DNA of 50,541 nt, from positions 1-50,541 of the forward strand of contig CAMDQC010000018.1 of the NCBI GenBank assembly GCA_945905735.1, in the 5' to 3' direction. Below the pieces are notes generated by a model. It did not search any database. It was not told where the DNA came from and saw only the letters and a program-made list of their open reading frames with translations. Source of the DNA: Prosthecobacter debontii (GTDB lineage: Bacteria > Verrucomicrobiota > Verrucomicrobiia > Chthoniobacterales > Chthoniobacteraceae). Each line of letters opens with the position of its first letter. Positions within the stretch are counted from its first letter, which is position 1. Positions 17,077 through 24,490 of the stretch are shown in pieces. Both the position numbers and the translations under genes were made by a program.

Positions 17077-20000
17077 TTAGTTTTGGTGTTCGGTGCCGCG
17101 AATCTCACGGAACTGCCGACTGCGCACCACTAGCTCGACGACCTCGGCGGCGGTGCGGTCTTTGGCGCTGATTGCAAGCAGCAGCGGCTTGTCGGAGAGC
17201 ATGACCCCGCGACCCAGCGCAAAGCCGAGCAGCTTTTTTGTAAACTGCATGGTCACGGCGCTGCGGCGTTGGTCGAGCAGGTGGGAGCGCAGGCCGTCGA
17301 GCCCGTCGAATTCCTCGCCCGTGCGGAGCTTCGTGCGCGTGTCGATGAGCAGTCCCGCCGTGTCTTTCTGCCGGAGGCGACCGATGGCGTCGTAGCCTTC
17401 CATCGCGAATCCGTACGGATCGATGCGGATGTGGCATCCGGCGCAGTTTGGGTCGCTGCTGTGTTGCGCGGTGAGCTGGCGTTCGGTGAGTCCTTGCGGC
17501 GCAGTCTCGGGCAAAGTCGGCACGCCTTTGGGTGGACGCGGGAGCTTTTCGCCGAGCAGCGTTTCGCACAGCCAGTTGCCGCGCAGAATCGGGCTCGTGC
17601 GCGATGCGCCGCTTTGTTTTGCGAGCACTGCGGCCATCGTGAGGATGCCGCCGCGGCCGAATTTGCGCACGCCATCGACGCGCTGCCAGTCGCCTTTCGC
17701 GGGGATGCCGTAGAACTTTGCGAGCGGTTCGTTCACGAAGGTGAAATCGGCATCAAGCAGCGAACTCACGGGGCGGTCGGACTGGAAAAAGTCGGCGAAC
17801 GTGCGGATGGATTCCTCATACATCGCGCCGCGCAGTGCGGCGAATTCCGGGAAGTGTTGCTCGCTCTTTTCATCGAGCGACGCGAAGTCGTGGATGTGCA
17901 GCCAGGCGCAGCCAAACTCGCTGGCGAGACGGCGGACGCGTGCGTCTTTCAGCATCCGGCGGGCTTGCGCTGCGAGCACTTCCGGCTCGCGCAGACGGCC
18001 CGCGGCTGCGAGCGCGCGCAGTTCGTCGTCGGGCTGCGAGGACCACAGGAAATAGCTGAGCCGCGTCGCGAGTTCCCAATCGCCGACTGGCGCGGGCGCG
18101 GTGCCGGGCGCGGACTTCTCCATTCTATAAAGGAACGCCGGAGCGACGAAGACGCGTGCGAGCAACATGCGGATGGCGGCATCGTGCGGCAGTTCCTGGG
18201 CGCGGAGTTTTTTGTAAAGCGCCTGCATGTCGCTGCGCTCGGATTCCGTGGTCGGGCGACGCCATGCGCGCTGCGCGAAGTCGATGACGGCGGCGACGTG
18301 GCGCGGCTCGGCGGCGACGAGTGTCTCACGAAACTCGGCCGCTTTTTTCTGAATGGGTTCGCGCATCGGCGTGAACGCGCTCGGGTCGGCGTCCTGCGTG
18401 GCATATTGCCAGAGCTGCTCGAACGCATCGACGAGCTTGAACGCGTCGTGGCTGACGAAATGCAGCTCGCTCCAAAGACGGTCGAGCGCCGCGGCTTCCG
18501 CGTCGTCGAGCATGAGACGGCGGAGCTGCTCGTCCTCGCGGTAGTAAAGCGTGAGCGTGACGACTTCATCGACCGGCACGATTTTCGTGTAGCAAAGCGT
18601 CGCGGGGAACATAGCGCGAAACTCGTCAAACGCAGCGACCATGCGGCGGCGCGCTTCGCTGTTTTCTGCGACAAGGACCGGGGAATCGGAGACGACCGGC
18701 TGCGCTCCATCGGACCACTTGCCTTTTGCGCCTTCCGAGTTTGTTCCGGGGACTAGCGCTTGGGCCGCTGGCTTTGTCGTGGTCGCCTGCATCTGCACCG
18801 AGCCTTCGCCCGCGACGGCGGCGGTCGCGACAAACTCGCAGCCTTCCGCGAGGTCGCCGGGCAGCGAAAACTCGATGACGGATGAGCCCTTCACGAGCAG
18901 GTTCCTTCCGTCGAATTGCGAAGCGGGGAGTCCGTACGCTCCGCTATCTGTGCCCTTCGGAAAATTCGCAATCAGCGAGGAAAACAGCGGTCCGCGGAGC
19001 GAAGTAAGCTGCGCGACCAGAGCGGCATCCGGCGAGTCTTTCGCCAGCCCTGCGCCATTGCTCACGAGTAGTTGCTGGAGTTCTGCGGCGAGCTTTTGTT
19101 TCTCCGCGCCGTCGGTGGCGGATTGCCATTTCGAAAGCAGCAAGTTTGCAGGCAGCGAAGTGGTCGGCCCGCCTTTGTCGGGCTCGCTGTAAAAATGCCA
19201 GACGTTTGCATTGCCGTGGCTATCGGCGTGAGGATTTCCAGCGAGGATGTCGGGCGAGACATCGCGGCCGAGGCTCCACTCTCGCGTGCCGTCTTTGAGC
19301 GTGAGTTCCAGCGCGGTGAGGTCGCACACATGGCTGCCGTCGCGCGGTCCCACGATGAGCGAGACCAAGTCTCCCGGCTGCACGGCGACGTTCTCGAATG
19401 GCCCGAGCACCCTCTCTTTTGCTCCATCCGTGTTGCCGCTCGCGAGCGTCTGGCGCGTCGAGCCACGGCGCACTTCGAGCCACCACGCGACGCCGTTCCC
19501 GCAATCGGTATGCGCGTCCTGAACCGTGCTCGTGATGGTGAAGTTCCCCGCAATCGGCGCGCGCCAGCCGACGACCGCGCGCCGCGTCGGCGACGGATGG
19601 ACGACGACGCTGTGCGCCTTTGCGACACCCGGCACGCGGACTTCCTGGTCGGATGAATTCGCCACAACGCTCAGCGCATCCGCGCCCGTCCAGCCTTTGA
19701 TGAACCAGTAATCGCCGGACTTCTCGGATTTGCCGGTGATGTAGTTTTCGATCTTCGCCGAGCCGCCGATGCCGAGCAGTTCCCTCCACGCCGTCAAAAT
19801 CGCCGGGTCGAGGGAATGCTTTCGCGCAAGCTCCGCCACGTCGCCTTTTTCTGTCGCGGCAGCGAGACACTGCGCCGCCGTGGAAAGCACGCGCTGCTTT
19901 TGCGCGGCGAGGCCGGTCGCGACCGCACGAAGCTCGCGCAACGGAATATCCGCGCGACCGGGCATGACGAGTCGGGGATTCTTCCAAATCGCAGCGTCGT

Positions 20001-21231
20001 TCTCCGCTCCATCGCCAGCGTCCGTCGTTGCGAGATAAAGCGTCACGTCTTGATTCTTCGGCGTGAGCTTCAGCTTGATCTCGCGGCTCTCAGCCAGCGG
20101 TGCCACCGGCTCCTGCCACGCCTTCGGGCCGTCGCGCTTCCCGATGTGACCGATGGTCGAAAACTTCCACAGCGCGCGTTGCCACGATGAAATCTCCGCG
20201 ACCAGCGCAGGCACATCGCCCGGCTTCGCGGCCCGCCACCGCGCACGCAGCGGATCGAGCAATGGCGAGGGCTTTGTGTCGTTCAGCGTCGCCCACAGCA
20301 TCGCGAGATACTTCGGGCTCAGGCCGCGCTTTTTCGCGACCTCCGCCGAGCCGGATTTTTCTTCAATGGACGCGAGCAGATACTTCGCGAGCGGCAGGAC
20401 GCCGCCGCCATTTGTGTCGAACTTGACGCCCTGCAAATTCACCGCCTGTCCACCGCCCGCCTCCGTGTGCTTCGCGTAAAATGCGCGGATCGCACTCAGC
20501 TTTTCCTCGCTCCAATCGCGCTGCGAAGTCGCGGGAGAAAACGCCATTCCGTCCGGCAGAAACACCGCGTGCGCGGCGATCTCCTTGCCCGCATCGAGAT
20601 ACTTGCTCACGAGCGACGGCGACATCACGAGCGACGCGCCGGTGTTCATGAAGCCTTCGCCCGCCGCGCTGTCCGCCGGAAACTCCTTTGCCGGTTCCAG
20701 CGATTCCACACCCGTGAGATCGCGCACGGTGAAGTCGAACTCCGCATTATTCAACCGCCGCAAAACCACCGGACCCGGATCGCCCGCCGTCGCCATCGCC
20801 GCCTCATCGAGTGCCGCATTGACCCAGCCGAGCAGCTTCTCCCGCTCGGCGGCATCCGGCTGGGGTTTCTTCTTTGGCGGCATCTCGCCGAGATTCATCT
20901 GCTCGATCACGCCGACCCAAACCGCCGCGTCTTTCTTCATCTCAGCAAACGAAGTGAAGCGCGCCAAATCAAGGTCGCCCTTAAACTCATCTGCATTATG
21001 GCAATCGTTGCAGTATTTCTTCAAAAGCGGCAGCACCTCCGCCGTGTACCTCCCCGCCAAATCCTCCGCCGCAAACGCGCTGCAACCCATCAGCGCAGTG
21101 GCCACAAAATGCAGCAAGCCACAGCGGAATGCCGAAGCTTGCTTCGATGCAAAAGCGCGCTGTTGTTTTGAAAGCGAACGGGATGTGACAGTCGGATGGG
21201 TCATGGCGGCGGCGAGTAAACCGACGGACAT
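17077..21231 (-). CDS. Planctomycete-type cytochrome of the DUF1587/1592/1588/1585 group
   Basis: This is a 1384-residue exported protein. Hydrophobic LLHFVATALMGCSAFA (about residues 39-54) acts as the signal core after a long basic n-region; an alternative ATG lies at 21204. A haem-c motif CNDCH (C74, C77, H78) with the axial-Met candidate GEMPPKKKPQP starts the PSCyt-type domain. Next comes the DUF1587-like LRRLNNAEFDFTVRDLTG. After a long central region of β-rich modules (~250-850) the DUF1595/1592/1588/1585 set follows: AQRAWRRPTTESE, ATRLSYFLWSSQPDDEL, GGILTMAAVLAKQSGASRTS and a second CxxCH, NCAGCHIRIDPYGFAMEGYD (C1263, C1266, H1267). It is first in a four-gene minus-strand operon and partners the DUF1552 protein just downstream. 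Confidence 0.88.
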   Translation of the reverse strand: MSVGLLAAAMTHPTVTSRSLSKQQRAFASKQASAFRCGLLHFVATALMGCSAFAAEDLAGRYTAEVLPLLKKYCNDCHNADEFKGDLDLARFTSFAEMKKDAAVWVGVIEQMNLGEMPPKKKPQPDAAEREKLLGWVNAALDEAAMATAGDPGPVVLRRLNNAEFDFTVRDLTGVESLEPAKEFPADSAAGEGFMNTGASLVMSPSLVSKYLDAGKEIAAHAVFLPDGMAFSPATSQRDWSEEKLSAIRAFYAKHTEAGGGQAVNLQGVKFDTNGGGVLPLAKYLLASIEEKSGSAEVAKKRGLSPKYLAMLWATLNDTKPSPLLDPLRARWRAAKPGDVPALVAEISSWQRALWKFSTIGHIGKRDGPKAWQEPVAPLAESREIKLKLTPKNQDVTLYLATTDAGDGAENDAAIWKNPRLVMPGRADIPLRELRAVATGLAAQKQRVLSTAAQCLAAATEKGDVAELARKHSLDPAILTAWRELLGIGGSAKIENYITGKSEKSGDYWFIKGWTGADALSVVANSSDQEVRVPGVAKAHSVVVHPSPTRRAVVGWRAPIAGNFTITSTVQDAHTDCGNGVAWWLEVRRGSTRQTLASGNTDGAKERVLGPFENVAVQPGDLVSLIVGPRDGSHVCDLTALELTLKDGTREWSLGRDVSPDILAGNPHADSHGNANVWHFYSEPDKGGPTTSLPANLLLSKWQSATDGAEKQKLAAELQQLLVSNGAGLAKDSPDAALVAQLTSLRGPLFSSLIANFPKGTDSGAYGLPASQFDGRNLLVKGSSVIEFSLPGDLAEGCEFVATAAVAGEGSVQMQATTTKPAAQALVPGTNSEGAKGKWSDGAQPVVSDSPVLVAENSEARRRMVAAFDEFRAMFPATLCYTKIVPVDEVVTLTLYYREDEQLRRLMLDDAEAAALDRLWSELHFVSHDAFKLVDAFEQLWQYATQDADPSAFTPMREPIQKKAAEFRETLVAAEPRHVAAVIDFAQRAWRRPTTESERSDMQALYKKLRAQELPHDAAIRMLLARVFVAPAFLYRMEKSAPGTAPAPVGDWELATRLSYFLWSSQPDDELRALAAAGRLREPEVLAAQARRMLKDARVRRLASEFGCAWLHIHDFASLDEKSEQHFPEFAALRGAMYEESIRTFADFFQSDRPVSSLLDADFTFVNEPLAKFYGIPAKGDWQRVDGVRKFGRGGILTMAAVLAKQSGASRTSPILRGNWLCETLLGEKLPRPPKGVPTLPETAPQGLTERQLTAQHSSDPNCAGCHIRIDPYGFAMEGYDAIGRLRQKDTAGLLIDTRTKLRTGEEFDGLDGLRSHLLDQRRSAVTMQFTKKLLGFALGRGVMLSDKPLLLAISAKDRTAAEVVELVVRSRQFREIRGTEHQN

Positions 21232-21338
21232 TGCTCCGCGTTAGTGATGATTTCCCCGCCTCTCAGGGCGGGCGCGTTACCGCCGTGCGTTTCCGATTGC
21301 CCCAGGCCCGCTGCCCCACTAATCGCTTGCGCAACCTT

Positions 21339-22427
21339 ATGAACCAATCTTCCACAACCCGTCGCGATTTCCTCACCACTCTCGGAGCGCTTGCTGCGAC
21401 GCCGCTTTTCGCCCGCGATTTTTCGTCTAGTGCAGCGCCGGTCCGCTATCCAGAGCCGGATGTTCTCGTGTTCGATGACCGCTTTAAAAAGATCAAAATC
21501 GGCAACGCGAGCATCGAGCGGCTGCACACCGGGATGCGCTGGGCGGAAGGGCCCGCGTGGAGCGGCGCGGGGCAGTATCTCATGTGGAGCGACATCCCAA
21601 ACGACACGCAACTCCGCTGGCTCCCGGACGACGGGCGCGTGAGCACGATTCATAAGCCTGCGGGCTTTAGTAATGGGAACACGTTCGACCGCGAGTGGCG
21701 TCAGATTTCCTGCGAGCACAGCACGCGGCGTGTGGTGCGCTACGAGCCAAACGGGAGCATCACCGTGCTGGCGGAGACATTTGAGGGCAAGCCCTTCAAC
21801 GCGCCAAACGACGCAGTGGTGACGCCCGATGGAGCGATCTGGTTCACCGACCCCGGCTACGGCGCGCTGTTTGAATACGAAGGGAAAAAGCAACCGCTGG
21901 AGCAAAAGGAAGCGGTGTATCGCATCGACCCGGCGACGGCGAAAATCGCGCGGGTGACGGATGAGATTTTCAAGCCGAACGGCCTGTGTTTTTCGCCGGA
22001 CTATAAAAAGCTGTATGTCGCCGACACCGGCGCGTCGCACTACCCCGACGCTCCGAAGAACATCAAAGTCTGGGACGTGGACGGCGCGAAGCTGAAAGGC
22101 GGGAGGGAGTTTGTTTCGATGATGATGAAATACTCGACCGCTTCACAATCGGGCACGCAGATGATTGAGAAAGAAGACGCCGGTATGGCCGACGGCATCC
22201 GCTGCGATACCGAAGGCAACGTGTGGGTGGGCGCAGGCTGGGTGGGCGCGGGCTACGACGGCGTCCACGTTTTTGCGCCGGACGGCAAACGCATCGGGCA
22301 GATTTTGCTGCCGGAAATTTGCAGCAATGTGTGCTTTGGCGGACCAAAGCGGAACCGGCTTTTCATGACAGCAAGCCAGTCGCTCTACGCCGTCTATGTC
22401 GAGGCGACCGGCGCGCATTGGTGCTAG
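21339..22427 (+). CDS. SMP-30/gluconolactonase-like protein with Tat-type signal
   Basis: Starting at the ATG at 21339 the protein has 362 residues and a Tat-type leader, TTRRDFLTTLGALAATPLFA. The frame stays open upstream to 21231, but that adds an unlikely N-terminus before the leader. Six-bladed propeller landmarks of the SMP-30/LRE family are present: GMRWAEGPAW, FNAPNDAVVTPDGAIWFTDPGYG, KPNGLCFSPDYKKLYVADTG and ADGIRCDTEGNVWVGAG. The Glu, Asn and Asp of these motifs are the usual divalent-metal ligands. Members hydrolyse sugar lactones, including gluconolactone (family knowledge). It is divergent from the cytochrome operon with a 107-base gap that must carry both promoters, and may hydrolyse lactones produced by periplasmic sugar oxidation (inference). 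Confidence 0.87.
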   Translation: MNQSSTTRRDFLTTLGALAATPLFARDFSSSAAPVRYPEPDVLVFDDRFKKIKIGNASIERLHTGMRWAEGPAWSGAGQYLMWSDIPNDTQLRWLPDDGRVSTIHKPAGFSNGNTFDREWRQISCEHSTRRVVRYEPNGSITVLAETFEGKPFNAPNDAVVTPDGAIWFTDPGYGALFEYEGKKQPLEQKEAVYRIDPATAKIARVTDEIFKPNGLCFSPDYKKLYVADTGASHYPDAPKNIKVWDVDGAKLKGGREFVSMMMKYSTASQSGTQMIEKEDAGMADGIRCDTEGNVWVGAGWVGAGYDGVHVFAPDGKRIGQILLPEICSNVCFGGPKRNRLFMTASQSLYAVYVEATGAHWC

Positions 22428-22531
22428 GAAATGAGCGGGCGCGCCAAGGTCGGCATCACCGATTCGCTGGAATGCGAGCGACGGAACACGACAGCCCCGT
22501 CGCCGACGGCGCGAATGACGACATGAATCAT
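22424..22531 (-). CDS. Possible 35-residue small ORF after the sulfatase gene
   Basis: An ATG at 22531 overlaps the sulfatase stop as ATGA, and the frame runs 35 codons to a TAG that overlaps the opposing gluconolactonase stop. The predicted peptide opens MIHVVIRAVGDGAVVFRR. It has no signal peptide or recognised domain. The exact fit between neighbouring stops and the ATGA coupling are the only support, and a chance frame is possible. Confidence 0.2.
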   Translation of the reverse strand: MIHVVIRAVGDGAVVFRRSHSSESVMPTLARPLIS

Positions 22532-24018
22532 CGGATTTTCTGATCGGGAAGTTGCGATTTGATGCCTTCGTCGAGCGGCATCTTGTCTTTGCCTGGAGTC
22601 AAACCCTCGGCCGCGAGGAGGGCCGCGAGCTGTTTTTCCAAATCGGCGCGAGTCGCGGCATGGGCGGGGTCGGCAGCGAGATTATGGAGTTCCAAGGGGT
22701 CGGCAGAGATGTGGTAAAGTTCGGCGAGATGTTTATCCGGTGTGCCATCGCCGGGCGGGTAGTGCATGAATTTCCACTCGTCGGTGCGGATGCCTCGAAC
22801 ATTCGGCGTGTAGGGAAATTGTTTCTCGTAGTTGTATTCGTAAAACCATGCCGAACGCCACGCAGCGTCGCCCCCGTTGGCGAGCGCACGCCATGAGCGT
22901 CCTTGCACTTTTTTCAATGCGGGTGCGCGGCACAGGTCGAGGATGCTGGGCGCGATGTCTTCGGTGAGGACTTGTTGCGCGATAGTTTTGCCGACCGGAA
23001 TACCTGGGCCGCGCGCGATGATCGGGATGCGGATACTCGGCTCGTGCATGGTGCGTTTATCCACCATCCCGTGTTCGCCTTCGAGCAGGCCATTATCGCC
23101 CATGAAGACGATGAGCGTGTTTTCAAACTGCCCGCTCTTTTTCAAAAACTCAACGCAGCGCGCGACGCTATCGTCCACGCTGAGGATAGTCCCCCAGTAA
23201 CCGTGGACCATTTTCTCAAAATCGCGGACCGCCTCGGGCCGCTCGTCGGGGAAAGTTTTGCGCCAATCGAATAGTGGCCCATAGATGCCATGCCACGTTG
23301 TGAGGCGCTGCTTTATCCACGCGGGCTTGCCGTCGAGGGCAAAGGCGCTCGCGGGGTACGGCACTCGCACCGCGTCGAATGTGTGCGCGTATTTTTCTTC
23401 CGGCGTGTAAAAGCTATGGGGCGCTTTCTGCCCGATACACAATGCCCACGGCTTCGCGGTGTCACGTTTGGCGAGCCAATCGAGCGCGAGGTCCGTGACG
23501 ACCGTGGTGTAGTAACCTGGGATGATTTTCGCCCCAGCGCCGTGGAGGTTCCATTCCGTGTCGAAGTACTTCCCCTGCCCTTTGTGGGTGGCGAAAAAAT
23601 CGAAGCCCTCGCGCGGCGCGTCGTTGTTTTCGCCCATGTGCCACTTGCCGATGTAGGCCGTGGCGTAACCACTCTCCCGCAACTGCCCCGGCCAGTGCGG
23701 CAGCACTGCGGGAAGCTCCGTAAAATTATCCCGCACGCCGTGGCTGCTCGCATACAACCCGGTGAGGATCGATGCGCGGCTGGGCGAACAAAGCGACGTG
23801 GTGCAAAAAGCATTCGCAAACCGCACACCGCCACTCGCCAGCGCATCGATATTCGGCGTCTTTACGTTTGCCGATCCGTAGCAACCGAGCGCCGAGGGTC
23901 GTAGGTCATCGCAGAGGATAAAGAGGACGTTTGGCTTGGCTGGCGTGTTCTCGGCAGCAGGGAGTCGCGCCAGCATCAGGGCCGCTACGACGATAAAGGA
24001 GAATGTGTTTGGTTTCAT
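22528..24018 (-). CDS. Secreted type I (formylglycine) sulfatase
   Basis: The ATG at 24018 yields 496 residues with a signal peptide, MKPNTFSFIVVAALMLARL. The mature protein opens KPNVLFILCDDLRPSALGCYG, whose paired Asp residues are calcium ligands, and then carries C77-S-P-S-R81, the CxPxR sulfatase motif whose cysteine is oxidised to formylglycine by FGE. GKWHMGE and VFMGDNGLLEGEHG supply further active-site residues. The overall pattern is closest to iduronate-2-sulfatase-like members of family S1. A frame extending upstream to 24066 adds a non-signal N-terminus and is rejected. Likely role: desulfation of extracellular glycans, fitting the neighbouring lactonase and cytochrome cluster. 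An FGE gene is required but is not in the window. Confidence 0.9.
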   Translation of the reverse strand: MKPNTFSFIVVAALMLARLPAAENTPAKPNVLFILCDDLRPSALGCYGSANVKTPNIDALASGGVRFANAFCTTSLCSPSRASILTGLYASSHGVRDNFTELPAVLPHWPGQLRESGYATAYIGKWHMGENNDAPREGFDFFATHKGQGKYFDTEWNLHGAGAKIIPGYYTTVVTDLALDWLAKRDTAKPWALCIGQKAPHSFYTPEEKYAHTFDAVRVPYPASAFALDGKPAWIKQRLTTWHGIYGPLFDWRKTFPDERPEAVRDFEKMVHGYWGTILSVDDSVARCVEFLKKSGQFENTLIVFMGDNGLLEGEHGMVDKRTMHEPSIRIPIIARGPGIPVGKTIAQQVLTEDIAPSILDLCRAPALKKVQGRSWRALANGGDAAWRSAWFYEYNYEKQFPYTPNVRGIRTDEWKFMHYPPGDGTPDKHLAELYHISADPLELHNLAADPAHAATRADLEKQLAALLAAEGLTPGKDKMPLDEGIKSQLPDQKIR

Positions 24019-24079
24019 GCGTTCGACGATAAATTGCTCTCCCGCGCTCGCCGGAGCAATGCACATTTATTCCACCTCG

Positions 24080-24160
24080 CAGACTGTCCGCAAATCTCTG
24101 CATCGCGGCTTCTTGGCGCTCGATGCTTTCGACCAGGCGGAATTGCGTGCTGCTGCAGTC
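24080..24160 (-). pseudogene. Remnant of the C-terminus of a NahK-like phosphotransferase gene
   Basis: Twenty-seven codons on the minus strand read DCSSTQFRLVESIERQEAAM and then QRFADSL. They match the last residues of the kinase gene at 33882-34991 (DRSRTQFRLVESIERQEAAM then QKFADSL) nearly perfectly, and the two DNA stretches are also close. Here the stop is missing and nothing else of a kinase gene remains. The fragment is joined in the same frame to polysaccharide-export debris. Confidence 0.72.
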
Positions 24161-24167
24161 AACGCTG

Positions 24168-24484
24168 GGTTGAATCATGCCGCCCTCGACGGCGATCTCT
24201 GGATACCGGCGTAGCTCGACCAGCACATCCTTCCCCGCTGCAATCGCGCTCTTCGCGATGGCGTCTCTAATCGCCGTGCGCGCAACCTCGACCTTCATGC
24301 CTGCAACCATCACCCGCCCGATTTGCGGCATGATGATGTATCCGCCACGCCGCACCACGTATCTACCGGTGAACTCCGGCAACACCGCGACTTAGACTTC
24401 CAAGCTGTCGCCGGGGAGAACATCCGCATCGTCTAGTTCACGCGCGCTCGTCGGCTTCGCGGCAGGTCCCTCCTTCGGGTTCTG
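24168..24484 (-). pseudogene. Decayed polysaccharide-export (Wza-like) gene with an in-frame stop
   Basis: On the minus strand, codons from 24484 read DDADVLPGDSLEV, then a TAA at 24392-24394, then VAVLPEFTGRYVVRRGGYI, a stretch ending IMPQIGRVMVAGMKV, and on to ELRRYPEIAVEGG. This is the start of a Poly_export (Wza family) outer-membrane domain, whose pattern runs LxPGDxLxVxVxxxPEFTGxYxVxxxGxIxxP. The stop falls inside the domain and no signal peptide or downstream SLBB domain remains, so the gene is dead. The 472-base gap between the sulfatase and M56 genes otherwise holds only this and the kinase fragment. Confidence 0.7.
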
Positions 24485-24490
24485 TCATTC

